Positions 50,264-58,139 of a DNA stretch of 58,139 nt are shown piece after piece. Every line of letters begins with the position of its first letter. Within the stretch, counting starts at the first letter, position 1. This DNA is from JBASRP01 sp044866075. GTDB taxonomy: Bacteria; Actinomycetota; AC-67. The DNA is taken from assembly GCA_044866075.1 (NCBI GenBank), contig JBIOTQ010000001.1, forward strand, positions 1 to 58,139, written 5' to 3'. Both the position numbers and the translations under genes were made by a program. The notes under the pieces are model-generated. The model searched no databases. It saw only the letters and a program-made list of their open reading frames with translations, and was not told the origin of the DNA.

Positions 50264-50448
50264 CGAACGAGCGTCAGTCGGTCGGGTCGGCGCGCACGCA
50301 ACCGACCGACGATGCGCGCCTCGGGGAGGGTCACGACGAGCCGGGCCGGAGAGTTGGCCGTCGAGCGTGACGCGACGTATCCGAGATAGGAGCGCAGCAG
50401 CTCGATGGGCATGCGCCGGCCGAAACGCATCATCTCTAAGCACCTCAC
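50260..50448 (-). CDS. Possible small protein of about 60 residues
   Basis: The frame encodes about 62 residues (from the GTG), or 57 from an internal Met beginning MMRFGRRMPIELLRSYLG. It resembles no family I recognise. Third codon positions are strongly GC-rich, as in real genes here, and a GTGAGGTG ribosome-like site lies upstream of the internal Met. The stop overlaps the VOC stop (convergent). It could equally be chance; the surrounding 340 bp (50264-50604) hold no other gene. Confidence 0.35.
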   Translation of the reverse strand: MRCLEMMRFGRRMPIELLRSYLGYVASRSTANSPARLVVTLPEARIVGRLRARRPDRLTLVR

Positions 50449-50492
50449 CCGTTTCCGTGTGAGGCTTCTGTATGCATCTGGGACCTGTGTTG

Positions 50493-50513
50493 CGTCTATA
50501 GGACAAATAGACG
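50493..50513. promoter_or_regulatory. Inverted repeat CGTCTAT-N7-ATAGACG
   Basis: A perfect 7-bp arm palindrome lies in the otherwise empty stretch between the small ORF and fadD-like gene. It is AT-richer than the surroundings and could be an operator for the small ORF or a terminator remnant. Confidence 0.35.
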
Positions 50514-50604
50514 AACACCGATGTAATTCGGGCTTTTTCGCCGCTCCGCGTGACGGCGCGGACGCGCGATGTCGAAAGCTTCTCGGCGAGCGCTCGGTCT
50601 CCCG

Positions 50605-52443
50605 CTAGGAGCGGCCGGCCTCCATCTTCTTCTTCTCTTCCTCGACGAGCGCGCGCCTGAGCACTTTGCCGACCATCGTCTTCGGCAGCTCTTGCCGGAA
50701 CTCGATGAGCTTCGGGACCTTGTACGCCGTCAGGCGCTCGCGGCAGAAGGCCTCGATCTCGTCCTCCGTCGCGTTCTGGCCGGCCTTCAGGACGATGAAC
50801 GCCTTCACCTGCTCGCCGGACTTCGCGCTGCGGATCCCGACGACCGCGCACTCGAGGATTTTCGGGTGCTGGTACAGGATCTCTTCGACGTCGCGCGGGT
50901 ACACGTTGAAGCCACCGACGATGATCATGTCCTTCTTGCGATCGACGATCTTGAAGTAGCCTTCTTCGTCGACCTCCGCGATGTCGCCGGTGTGCAGCCA
51001 GCCGTCCTTCAAAACCTCTTCCGTCTCGTCAGGCCGGTTCCAGTAGCCCTGCATCACCTGCGGGCCCTTGATGCACAGCTCCCCGGGGCCCGGCATCGCG
51101 ACGTCCTTCGTCGGGTCGTCGACATCGACCAGCTTGCAATCGGTGTCGGACAGCGGAAGACCGATCGTTCCCGGCTTGCGCTTTCCGTAGATCGGGTTGG
51201 CGTGTGACGACGGCGACGTCTCGGAGAGGCCGTACCCCTCGACGATCTTGCCGCCGGTCACCTGTTCCCATTGCTGCTGTACCTCGACCGGAAGCGGCGC
51301 GGCGCCGGAGATGCACGCCCGGATCGAGTCGAGCTTGTAGTTCTTCACGTCCGGGTGGTTCAGCAGGTTCACGTATAGGGTTGGTACGCCCGGGAAGAGC
51401 GTCGGCTTGGTGCGATCGATCTCCCGAAGCAACCCACCGATGTCCCGCGGGTTCGCGATCAGGACGCCCTTCATCGCGCAGAGGATCCCCACGTTCATGC
51501 ACACCGTCTGTCCGTAGGAGTGGAACAGCGGAAGCGCGACCATCCCGACCTCTTTGCCGGGCTGCACGTCGGTGAGCCACAGCCGGTTCTGCCACGCGTT
51601 CGCGACCAGATTGTAGTGCGTCAGCATGACGCCCTTCGACACTCCGGTCGTGCCGCCGGTGTACTGCAAAAGCGCCAGATCGGTCTTCGGGTCGATCGGC
51701 GTCTGCGGTACCGGGCCGCGCGCGCCCTTCATCAGATCCTTCCAGAAGCGCACGGGCTCCGCCTTGTTCACGGGGGCCAGCACGGCCTTGCCCTTCTTTG
51801 TGAGCGGCCCGAGCGTCGCCTTGATCCCCTTGAATCCGTCGAACACATTGGTGACGATCACCTCGCGGAGCTTCGGGAGCTCCGGACGGATCGCTTTCAC
51901 CTTCGGATAGAACTGATCGAGCGTGATCAGAACCTCGACGCCGGCGTCCTCGAGCTGGTGCTGGAGCTCGCGCTCGGTGTACATCGGGTTGTTCTCGACG
52001 ACGATGCCGCCGAGCCGATGCGTCGCGAAATACGCCACGACGTTTTGCGGAAGGTTCGGCAGGATGATCCCGACCGCCGTTCCCTTCGACACGCCGAGGT
52101 CCTTCAGCGCTCCGGCGAACCGATCGACCTTCTGCTTCGCCTCGGCGTAGGTGAAGACGTTGCCCATGAAGTCGAGAGCGGGCGCGTTCGGGAAGTTCCG
52201 GGCCGAATCGTCGAGCAGCGCCGTGAGCGGCACGACCGGATAGTCGTGCGTCGCCGGCACGCCGGGCGGGTAGTTCGCGGTCCAGAAGCGGCTCTCCCAG
52301 CTCGGGCCGCTCGGCGCCTTCGCGCGCGTGGTTCGGGTCGCGCGGGTGGACGCCGCGCGCTTCGCGGGCGCGCGCTTCGCCGTCGTCTTCCGCGCGCGCG
52401 ACGCCGGCGCCTTCGCGCTCTTCGATGGAGTGCTCTTCGGCAT
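50605..52443 (-). CDS. Long-chain fatty-acid-CoA ligase with histone-H1-like N-terminal tail
   Basis: The 612-residue acyl-CoA synthetase has the AMP-binding motif YTGGTTGVSKGVML, GYGLSETSPSSHANP, and the C-terminal GDIAEVDEEGYFKIVDRKKDMIIVGGFNVYPRDVEE with the catalytic Lys of GKVLRR near the end. The first 45 residues are a Lys/Arg/Ala/Thr-rich tail (KSAKAPASRARKTTAKR, APAKRAASTRATRTTRAKAP) unlike other FadD proteins. Such AKR/TAK repeats resemble histone H1 or HupB tails and may bind nucleic acid or anionic membrane. GAAGGAG precedes the ATG. Acyl chain specificity is unknown. Confidence 0.9.
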   Translation of the reverse strand: MPKSTPSKSAKAPASRARKTTAKRAPAKRAASTRATRTTRAKAPSGPSWESRFWTANYPPGVPATHDYPVVPLTALLDDSARNFPNAPALDFMGNVFTYAEAKQKVDRFAGALKDLGVSKGTAVGIILPNLPQNVVAYFATHRLGGIVVENNPMYTERELQHQLEDAGVEVLITLDQFYPKVKAIRPELPKLREVIVTNVFDGFKGIKATLGPLTKKGKAVLAPVNKAEPVRFWKDLMKGARGPVPQTPIDPKTDLALLQYTGGTTGVSKGVMLTHYNLVANAWQNRLWLTDVQPGKEVGMVALPLFHSYGQTVCMNVGILCAMKGVLIANPRDIGGLLREIDRTKPTLFPGVPTLYVNLLNHPDVKNYKLDSIRACISGAAPLPVEVQQQWEQVTGGKIVEGYGLSETSPSSHANPIYGKRKPGTIGLPLSDTDCKLVDVDDPTKDVAMPGPGELCIKGPQVMQGYWNRPDETEEVLKDGWLHTGDIAEVDEEGYFKIVDRKKDMIIVGGFNVYPRDVEEILYQHPKILECAVVGIRSAKSGEQVKAFIVLKAGQNATEDEIEAFCRERLTAYKVPKLIEFRQELPKTMVGKVLRRALVEEEKKKMEAGRS

Positions 52444-52454
52444 GGCTCCTTCAC

Positions 52455-53138
52455 CTACCTCAGATAGGGGACGAGATCGGAACGGCGGTAATCGTAGCCC
52501 CGGGCCTGCGCCCACCGCCGCGACAGGACAGGTTCGGCGTGACCGCCGACGACACCTTCGATGAACGACGCCGGATCGGTCGCTCCTTCCACGGCCGTCA
52601 GACAGCGCCCGAGCGCGGGGGCGTCGTGCGCGTCGCTCCCGCCGCAAGCCGGCAAGCCGAGCGACGCGGCCAGCCCGGCCGCGATCCGCACGCCCTCCTC
52701 CACGTGGAGGCGTTCGCCGTTCAGCACCTCGACGCTGTGGAGATGCTCGGCGCCGCGGCTGGGGTCGGGCGGGATCAACGCGCCGCCCGTCCTCCACCCG
52801 GCAGGGTGCGCCCAGATAAGAGCGCACGGTCCGACGCGCGAGTTCGGCAGCGGCAACGGGCAGCGCGGCGGCAGGGCCGCCAGCCATTCCAGATCGGTCG
52901 CGAGCACGAGCACGTGCCCTAGATCGGTCGACACCTCGCGACCGGGGATCAGCGCGACGCCGTACGCGGCGAACGCGTCCCGCGCCGCTGCCAGATCGGC
53001 CGGCCCGTGGTCGGTCAGCGCGAGAGCCTGCAAGCCGAGCGACGCGGCCTCGGCGGCCAGCGCATCGACGCCGGCGCGGGCGTCGGACGAGGCCGGAGTG
53101 GCATGGGTGTGGAGGTCGGCAAGCATCAGGACGGCCAT
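52455..53138 (-). CDS. PHP-domain metal-dependent phosphoesterase
   Basis: The 227-residue protein has PHP motifs: ADLHTHAT, LALTDHGPA, PGREVSTDLGH, WAHPAGW and GSDAHDAPA, giving the metal-binding His/Asp/Glu set. Such enzymes hydrolyse phosphate esters including nucleoside or histidinol phosphates. ATG 53138 is used; an internal Met four codons later (MLADLHTH) is possible. It is followed by fadD on the same strand with an 11-bp gap. Confidence 0.85.
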   Translation of the reverse strand: MAVLMLADLHTHATPASSDARAGVDALAAEAASLGLQALALTDHGPADLAAARDAFAAYGVALIPGREVSTDLGHVLVLATDLEWLAALPPRCPLPLPNSRVGPCALIWAHPAGWRTGGALIPPDPSRGAEHLHSVEVLNGERLHVEEGVRIAAGLAASLGLPACGGSDAHDAPALGRCLTAVEGATDPASFIEGVVGGHAEPVLSRRWAQARGYDYRRSDLVPYLR

Positions 53139-53252
53139 TGTCCCTTGCTCGGAGCGCGGCCTCAAACCGCCACGCTTGCTCGCTCTTCGGCGCCGCCGCT
53201 AGCCTGGCTTCCCTCTCGCAGGCTCTCGCCGAACGCGCGATCGGAGGTTCCG

Positions 53253-55628
53253 ATGGAGGATTGGGTCGCGGCCCTCAAGGAGTACGCCCGCACCGCTCTG
53301 CGGCCCGTCGACGGAGGCGTCGAGCTGGCCGGGCCCGACGCGGAGATCGAGATCCTGACCGATCGCTGGGGCGTGCCCCACGTCTTCGCGACGAGCGCCG
53401 CGGACCTCTACTTCGCGCAGGGCTACCTGCACGCCGCCGAGCGTCTGTGGCAGCTCGACTTCACGCGGCGCGCCGCGCAAGGCCGTCTCGCCGAGCTCGT
53501 CGGCGAGCCCGGCCTGCCGCTCGATCGGTTCTTCCGTACGCTCGGCTTGGGTCGCATCGCAAAGAAGAAAGCGAAGGACTTCGACGATGAATCGCGCGCC
53601 GTCGCGCGGAGCTATCTCGCGGGCATCCAGGCGGCGCTGACGACGCTCCCTCCACCGACCGAGTATCAGCTCCTCGGTGCGACGCCGGAGTTCCCCGACT
53701 CGCTCGACGAATCGATCGTCGACGGCATCTCCATCTCGTTGATGATGTCGTTCCAGCTCTCGGCGAACTGGCAGTTCGAGCTGCTGCGCGCCGAGCTCGC
53801 CGCGCACCTGGGCCCCGAACGCGCGCGCGAGCTCTCGCCGCTGATCGGGCCGGAGGCACCGAACGTCGCGGTGTCGTCGCCCGGCTTCCCCAACGTGTCC
53901 CAGCAGTTCCGCGACGCGGCGTACGGCGCGGGGATCCGGCGCGGCATGGGATCGAACAACTGGGTCGTAGCCGGATCCAGGACGACGACGGGAATGCCGC
54001 TGCTGGCGAACGATCCGCACCTGATGGTGCAGATGCCGGCGATCTGGATGGAGATGCACCTCGCGTCGCCCGACATCGAGGTCGCCGGCGTGTCGCTGCC
54101 CGGCCTCCCCGGGATCACGATCGGGCACAACCGCCGGATCGCGTGGGGATACACCAACACCCAGTCGGACGTGGCCGACTGCTACGTCGAAAGGCTGTCC
54201 CTGGACGGGAAGCAGTACGAGTTCAAAGGGAAATGGCACAAGGTCCGCACGATCCGCGAGAAGATCTACGTGCGCGGCGAGAAGAAGCCGCGGATCCACG
54301 AGGTCCGCGAGACGCGCCACGGCCCGCTCATCACGGCGACGATCGCCGGCGGCACGCAGCCGGAGGTCGTGGAGGGTCGCATCACCGAGACCGTCGCGCT
54401 GCGTTGGATCCAGACGGACCTCACGATCTCGCAACGTCCTGTGATGATGCTGAACCGGGCCTCGAACTGGGAGGAGTTCCGCGCCGCCGCGCGCGAGTGG
54501 CCGATCGCCGGACAGAACATGGTGTACGCGGACGTCGACGGAAATATCGGCTACCAGTTCACCGGCACCGTGCCGATCCGCGCGAAAGGCTCCGGCGTCG
54601 CGCCGGTGCCGGGCTGGACCGGCGAGTACGAGTGGAAAGGCACGATTCCCTTCGACGACCTGCCGCACACCTTCAACCCCGCGCCGGGCTTCGTCGCGAC
54701 GGCCAACCACCGCCTCGTCGACGTCGATTACCCGTACCACCTCACGCACGACTGGGAGATGCCGCACCGCGCGCGGCGCATCGTCGCGCTGCTGACGGCG
54801 AAGGAGAAACTCGACCACGAGGACTTCAAGGCGATCCACATGGACACGTTTTCGGGGATCGCGGCCGAGCTCGTGCCCCTGTTCCTCCAGGCGGAGATCG
54901 CCGGCGAGCGCGAGACGGAAGCGATCAAGCACGTCGAGACCTGGAACCTACGCCTCGACGTCGAGGAGATCGGTGCGGCGATCTTCAACGCCTGGTTCGC
55001 CCGCGTCGCCGAGGCGATGTTCGCCGAGCGCCTCGGGCCACAGCTCTACGAGGAGTACTTCCCGCGCAAGTCGTGGACGACGAACTGGGCGTACGACGCA
55101 GTCCGGAACATCCTCGAAGCGCCGCAAGCGTTCTGGGTCGGCGGCGACGGAGCCGACAACGCCGCCCAACGAGACCGGCTCGTCGGACAGGCCCTGACGG
55201 CCGCGATAGCGGACCTCGAAGCGCGCCTCGGACCGGACATGACCGAGTGGCGCTGGGGCCGTCTGCACCGCGTCCACTTCAAGCACATCCTGGCCGGTCC
55301 GATCCCGCCGCTCGACGAGCTGTTCTCGGCCGGTCCGTTCGAGGTCGGCGGCGGCGACGACACCGTCAACCGCGGCGTCCTCCACCCGTCGGAGGGGTTC
55401 GCCGACGGCGCGATCGCCTCCTGGCGGCAGATCCTCGACCTCGGAGACTTCGACCGCTCGCTCGGTGTGATCACGACCGGGAACTCGGGGAACCCCGCGA
55501 GCCCGCACTTCGCCGATCAGGCGCCGATGTGGGCGACCGGCGAATACCACCCGCTGCCCTTCACGCGCGCGGCCGTCGAGGCCGCGGCGGAAGGGACGCT
55601 CGTGATCACCCCAGCGCCGGCCGGTTGA
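53253..55628 (+). CDS. Penicillin-acylase-family Ntn hydrolase
   Basis: The 791-residue precursor has an alpha-subunit region (ILTDRWGVPHVFATSAADLYFAQGYLHAAERLWQLDFTRR), an autocleavage site before the catalytic Ser of RGMGSNNWVVAGSRTTTG, and beta-subunit motifs (LANDPHLMVQMPAIWMEMHL, NTQSDVADCYVERL, GNSGNPASPHFADQAPMW). It hydrolyses N-acyl amides such as acyl-homoserine lactones or penicillins. Most homologues are secreted; this one starts MEDWVAALKEYARTALRP without a recognisable signal peptide. The GGAGG upstream supports ATG 53253. Its 3' end overlaps the miniprotein gene by 23 bp. Confidence 0.9.
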   Translation: MEDWVAALKEYARTALRPVDGGVELAGPDAEIEILTDRWGVPHVFATSAADLYFAQGYLHAAERLWQLDFTRRAAQGRLAELVGEPGLPLDRFFRTLGLGRIAKKKAKDFDDESRAVARSYLAGIQAALTTLPPPTEYQLLGATPEFPDSLDESIVDGISISLMMSFQLSANWQFELLRAELAAHLGPERARELSPLIGPEAPNVAVSSPGFPNVSQQFRDAAYGAGIRRGMGSNNWVVAGSRTTTGMPLLANDPHLMVQMPAIWMEMHLASPDIEVAGVSLPGLPGITIGHNRRIAWGYTNTQSDVADCYVERLSLDGKQYEFKGKWHKVRTIREKIYVRGEKKPRIHEVRETRHGPLITATIAGGTQPEVVEGRITETVALRWIQTDLTISQRPVMMLNRASNWEEFRAAAREWPIAGQNMVYADVDGNIGYQFTGTVPIRAKGSGVAPVPGWTGEYEWKGTIPFDDLPHTFNPAPGFVATANHRLVDVDYPYHLTHDWEMPHRARRIVALLTAKEKLDHEDFKAIHMDTFSGIAAELVPLFLQAEIAGERETEAIKHVETWNLRLDVEEIGAAIFNAWFARVAEAMFAERLGPQLYEEYFPRKSWTTNWAYDAVRNILEAPQAFWVGGDGADNAAQRDRLVGQALTAAIADLEARLGPDMTEWRWGRLHRVHFKHILAGPIPPLDELFSAGPFEVGGGDDTVNRGVLHPSEGFADGAIASWRQILDLGDFDRSLGVITTGNSGNPASPHFADQAPMWATGEYHPLPFTRAAVEAAAEGTLVITPAPAG

Positions 55629-55743
55629 CGAACGTCCGGTCGAGCCAAGGGAACACGTAGTACCAGAGGATCGCGGCGTACCCCAGCGTCGTGACGAGGT
55701 AGATCGCGAACCGCGGCAATCGCTTGCTCGGCAGCAGCCTCAT
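55606..55743 (-). CDS. 45-residue single-helix membrane miniprotein
   Basis: MRLLPSKRLPRFAIYLVTTLGYAAILWYYVFPWLDRTFVNRPALG has one membrane helix and basic ends. Its ATG overlaps the sortase stop (ATGA), so it is translated with the sortase. It is too short for most gene finders. It may be a helper or structural protein of the sortase unit. No family recognised. Confidence 0.55.
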   Translation of the reverse strand: MRLLPSKRLPRFAIYLVTTLGYAAILWYYVFPWLDRTFVNRPALG

Positions 55744-56372
55744 GTTTGCCTCGCAACCGTCTTGACGAGATCGGTGAAGATGATGAGCCGATCTCGCGCG
55801 GTGAACTTCGGGGTGCAGGTCGTCAGCACGAGTTGTTCCTTCGCCGTCGATCGCGGGTTCCCGTCGAGCACCTCGGAGTGGGACGGCGTCACGATCGTCG
55901 TGTCCGTAACGCGGTACGTGTAGGTCGCCTTCGTCGTCTCGACGATCACCTCGTCGCCCCGGCCGAGCTTGTCGAGGTTGAAGAACGGAGCGCTCCATCC
56001 CGTTCGGTGCCCGGCGACGCCGACCGCGCCGCCCTCGCCGAACAGGTTTGTCTGCGGGTAGTGACCGGGTCCGTACGAGAGGTCGTCGAGCGTGACGCCC
56101 TCGACGACGATGACGTTGACGCTGATCGACGGGATCTTGAGCCGCGCAAGCGCGCGCACCTGTCCGCTCTTCGAGCGGCCCAACCCCAGTCCACTCGTGA
56201 ACTCAGGCCCCAGCGACCTCGGTTGCGCCAGCTCGGCGGCGAATTCGCGCTGCAGCTGCGACTGATGCCCCTTCGTGATCGCACTCGTGCCGACGAGCTC
56301 GTAGAGGACGAAGAACAGGATCGACAAGCCGAGGAAGATGAAGATGCTGCCGGTCGCGCGGAGGATCTTCAT
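55740..56372 (-). CDS. Class E sortase
   Basis: The 210-residue membrane-anchored sortase has an N-terminal helix (ILRATGSIFIFLGLSILFFVLYELVG), the catalytic His in GVAGHRTGWSAPF, the catalytic Cys in LTTCTPKFTARDRLIIF and the Arg that follows. Class E enzymes anchor or assemble surface proteins in Actinobacteria. The ATG overlaps the DUF881 stop. It is the middle gene of a DUF881-sortase-miniprotein operon. Confidence 0.9.
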   Translation of the reverse strand: MKILRATGSIFIFLGLSILFFVLYELVGTSAITKGHQSQLQREFAAELAQPRSLGPEFTSGLGLGRSKSGQVRALARLKIPSISVNVIVVEGVTLDDLSYGPGHYPQTNLFGEGGAVGVAGHRTGWSAPFFNLDKLGRGDEVIVETTKATYTYRVTDTTIVTPSHSEVLDGNPRSTAKEQLVLTTCTPKFTARDRLIIFTDLVKTVARQT

Positions 56373-57085
56373 GCGGGCTTCGCGATACTCATCGTCGTGA
56401 CGCCGCGGAACGCTGGGAGGACGAGCGCGGGCGATCGGGCGACGCGGAAACCGAGCCGGAACTCCTGGGCTACCGAGCGGAAATCGGCGACCTCCTCGGA
56501 CAGACCAAGGCCCTCGTCCAGCGAGGCGGGCTCCCCGAGTGCGCTCACGCGGTAGGGCGGCGCGTACACCGAGCCGTGCAGCAGAAGCGTGTTGCCGACG
56601 CACCGCACCGCCGAGCGCGACGTGATCCGCTCGCCGTTGATCGCGATGGCTTCCGCGCCGGCCGCCCACAGCGCGTTGACGACCGCCTGCAAGTCTTGCT
56701 CGTGGATGACCAGATCATTGGGGTCGCCGGTCGGGGATTCGCGCAGCGTTGAATCCGAAAGCTCGACGACAAGGCCCGGCCCGTGCAGGGCGCGAAGCCC
56801 GGCGGCGGGCGCCAGCGCCTCCCTCTGCCGCGTGAGTCCGGCGAGCGAGCGCTGCCGCGCGGTGCCACCGGTGGCGAGGGCGTCGAGATCCGCCTGAAGG
56901 TTCGCCAGCTCGGCGCGCAGCCGGCGGGTCCGATCGTCCTCCCGCCGGATCAGGTCTACCAGCCGGGCCCGGCGCGACAGCCGCGGCACGCCCGGATCCT
57001 TCGAGGTCGTCACGATGCCGAACCCCACGAGGGCGAGGACGATTGCCAGCAGATAGCGGAAGACTGGGGACGGTGCGGATGCCAC
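56369..57085 (-). CDS. DUF881 family protein
   Basis: The 238-residue protein has an N-terminal helix (FRYLLAIVLALVGFGIVTTSKD), a coiled-coil stretch (RRLRAELANLQADLDALATG) and the DUF881 domain (LHGPGLVVELSDST, DLQAVVNALWAAGAEAIAINGERI). It is common next to crgA and sortase in Actinobacteria (Rv0012 type) and presumed to act in division or envelope function. GTG 57085 is used. A TATATATT-rich stretch (57117-57125) upstream is the probable shared promoter with crgA. Confidence 0.85.
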   Translation of the reverse strand: MASAPSPVFRYLLAIVLALVGFGIVTTSKDPGVPRLSRRARLVDLIRREDDRTRRLRAELANLQADLDALATGGTARQRSLAGLTRQREALAPAAGLRALHGPGLVVELSDSTLRESPTGDPNDLVIHEQDLQAVVNALWAAGAEAIAINGERITSRSAVRCVGNTLLLHGSVYAPPYRVSALGEPASLDEGLGLSEEVADFRSVAQEFRLGFRVARSPALVLPAFRGVTTMSIAKPA

Positions 57086-57210
57086 GCGGTCACCGAGCGC
57101 TCATGGAGGGCGCGTAATATATATCTCAGGATCAACGGTCGCCGTGACCAGCGAGAAGGTGCGATCGTTTCCTCCAAGAGCACAGAAGAAGCCGAACCGG
57201 AGTGACGTCG

Positions 57211-57468
57211 ATGCCAGTTTCCAAATCGAAGCGCAGCCGCTACCAGCCGCCCGCGAAGCCAAAACCGAAGCCGTCGCCGCGCTGGATCCCGGTCGTCGTG
57301 CTCGTCCTTATATCGCTCGGAGTGGTCGACCTGGTGCTTTACTACCTCGCCGGTACGACGGCGGGCAGCGGGCTGTTCGGGTTCCTGACCCGCTGGAACT
57401 CCTGGCCGATGATCTCGGGATTCGTGTTCATCGCCGCTGGCTTCGGCCTGGCGACGCAGTGGCGTTAG
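57211..57468 (+). CDS. crgA: CrgA-like cell division inhibitor/septation protein
   Basis: The 85-residue protein has a basic, Pro/Lys-rich start (PVSKSKRSRYQPPAKPKPKPSPRW) and two membrane helices (IPVVVLVLISLGVVDLVLYYL; WPMISGFVFIAAGFGLA). This is CrgA, which recruits FtsI/PBPB and other division proteins and regulates septation. ATG 57211 is used; an in-frame GTG at 57202 is possible. It is divergent from DUF881. Confidence 0.85.
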   Translation: MPVSKSKRSRYQPPAKPKPKPSPRWIPVVVLVLISLGVVDLVLYYLAGTTAGSGLFGFLTRWNSWPMISGFVFIAAGFGLATQWR

Positions 57469-57534
57469 GTCCCATTCCAGGGGCGTAATTACACCGACGT
57501 AATTTCTCCCCAACATGTGGATGGAGCTGTGGAT

Positions 57535-57783
57535 ATGCCTGTCTTCGGATACAAGTGCACCGCCTGCGGCGCCCGCGAGGACCAGATCGTCCTCCCGGGC
57601 GAAGAGCCGCGACCAACCTGTGCCGCCTGCGGAGGGACACTCAAGCGCACCTGGGGCGGCCGCCTACATGTCTCTCTCGAGGGCTGGGGCTTCAGCAAGA
57701 CCGACAGCTACCTACCCGATAACCGCCCCCGCCGCGACTTCAAAACCCTCAAAGAACGCGCCGAGCGCATCACCGACGAGTAG
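57535..57783 (+). CDS. FmdB-family zinc-ribbon protein
   Basis: The 82-residue protein starts MPVFGYKCTACGAREDQIV and has a second CxxC (CAACGG), forming a zinc ribbon (FmdB regulatory domain, CxxC-x21-CxxC). The tail is charged (FKTLKERAERITDE). FmdB proteins are small metal-binding regulators of unknown target. ATG 57535 fits the M-P-x-Y-x-C start of the family better than the GTG/ATG six codons earlier. Confidence 0.85.
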   Translation: MPVFGYKCTACGAREDQIVLPGEEPRPTCAACGGTLKRTWGGRLHVSLEGWGFSKTDSYLPDNRPRRDFKTLKERAERITDE

Positions 57784-58056
57784 CTACCCCCGCAAGATCT
57801 CCTCGCGCCGCGTCATCGGCTCCCCGCAATGCCGCGGCGGCGCCTCACTCCCCACCCGCAGCAGCAGAACCTCCATCCCGCAGTTCTCGCACCAGTAGAG
57901 GATCCGCACCCCTTCCGGCAGCGGCTTCGGCACCTCGAGCGGCGCCGGCGACGCCGCCATGCCGGTCCCACGCCGCGGCATCGCGAACCCCCGCAACACG
58001 CCTAGTCCCAGGAAGAGGATCACCAGGCCGATGATGATCGCGACGACAACGCGCAT
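57784..58056 (-). CDS. Membrane-anchored zinc-ribbon protein
   Basis: The 90-residue protein has an N-terminal helix (VVVAIIIGLVILFLGLGVL) and a cytoplasmic or external zinc-ribbon-like part: CENCG and, later, HCGEPMTRREEILRG. Function unknown. Its stop is immediately next to the FmdB stop (convergent). The last 83 bp of the window (58057-58139) hold no gene I can support; CGGGTACCCG at 58098-58107 is a 10-bp palindrome. Confidence 0.65.
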   Translation of the reverse strand: MRVVVAIIIGLVILFLGLGVLRGFAMPRRGTGMAASPAPLEVPKPLPEGVRILYWCENCGMEVLLLRVGSEAPPRHCGEPMTRREEILRG

Positions 58057-58139
58057 AGTCCTGTCTTTCGCGCAACCTTCTCGGAAACGGGAGGGTCCGG
58101 GTACCCGACCGACACCTTAAGGCTTGCGGTTGAGGGCGG

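Noticed and set aside
58091..58110. CGGGTACCCG palindrome near the right edge
   Set aside because: A 10-bp GC-rich palindrome is expected by chance here and no gene context is visible before the window ends.

Overview
This 58-kb window is GC-rich, densely coded bacterial chromosome. The gene content points to an actinobacterium (Actinomycetota), probably a deep-branching or uncultured lineage. The markers are an fhaA-fhaB-pstP-rodA-pbpA-kinase-pknB cluster beside a tRNA-Leu(CAG), a CrgA-like protein, a class E sortase with a DUF881 protein, two F420-type luciferase-like oxidoreductases, a SARP/BTAD regulator, three cyclase-ATPase-TPR regulators, and many starts placed 6-8 nt after a TANNNT -10 box, as expected for leaderless mRNAs. 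The organism is inferred; no rRNA or classical marker fixes the genus.

Layout. 1-5.4 kb: a sulfur module. It holds an ETHE1/rhodanese-type metallo-beta-lactamase fold protein and an MFS permease, facing an overlapping three-gene operon (DUF4242, TusA-like, DsrE-like) whose divergent neighbour is a SARP-type regulator with a perfect 11-bp tandem repeat in front of it. 5.5-11.3 kb: PfkB sugar kinase, Tat-exported flavin amine oxidase, and a large cyclase-ATPase-TPR regulator. 11.3-18.4 kb: an accessory region bounded by three copies of the 3' half of tRNA-Arg(ACG), the last being the intact tRNA. It reads as two stacked tRNA-targeted islets: one carries a second cyclase-ATPase regulator and an IS481-type insertion sequence, the other a LysR regulator divergent from a small ORF and a solitary FrdA/SdhA-type flavoprotein. 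18.4-29.6 kb: tRNA-Ser(GCT), thioesterase, luciferase-like oxidoreductase, a DUF6328-type membrane protein divergent from a GNAT across one shared -10 box, a second DUF4242 gene, CHRD protein, lipoproteins including a glucuronyl-C5-epimerase-like one, DUF899 protein, tRNA-Ser(TGA), and a third cyclase-ATPase-TPR protein.

29.6-40.6 kb: cupredoxin lipoprotein, an overlapping DUF4446-pheA-serS operon with a leader hairpin, larB-larC for the nickel-pincer cofactor, zinc alcohol dehydrogenase, an acyl-CoA dehydrogenase plus luciferase-like pair, aminoglycoside-phosphotransferase-like kinase, an alpha/beta hydrolase lacking its nucleophile, and an orphan response regulator. 40.7-49.8 kb: tRNA-Leu and the cell-wall growth/division signalling cluster, with reversible Ser/Thr phosphorylation (kinases, PP2C phosphatase, FHA readers) beside the RodA-PBP peptidoglycan synthase; trpG/pabA converges on it. 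49.8-58.1 kb: VOC protein, a FadD-like ligase with a histone-H1-like tail, PHP phosphoesterase, penicillin acylase, the DUF881-sortase E-miniprotein operon, crgA, FmdB and a zinc-ribbon membrane protein.

The strongest unusual signals are the triplicated tRNA-Arg half with its islets, the bidirectional leaderless promoter at 20.8 kb, the sulfur module with altered metal and cysteine motifs, and the basic tail on FadD. I did not find a complete, clearly novel defence or biosynthetic system.
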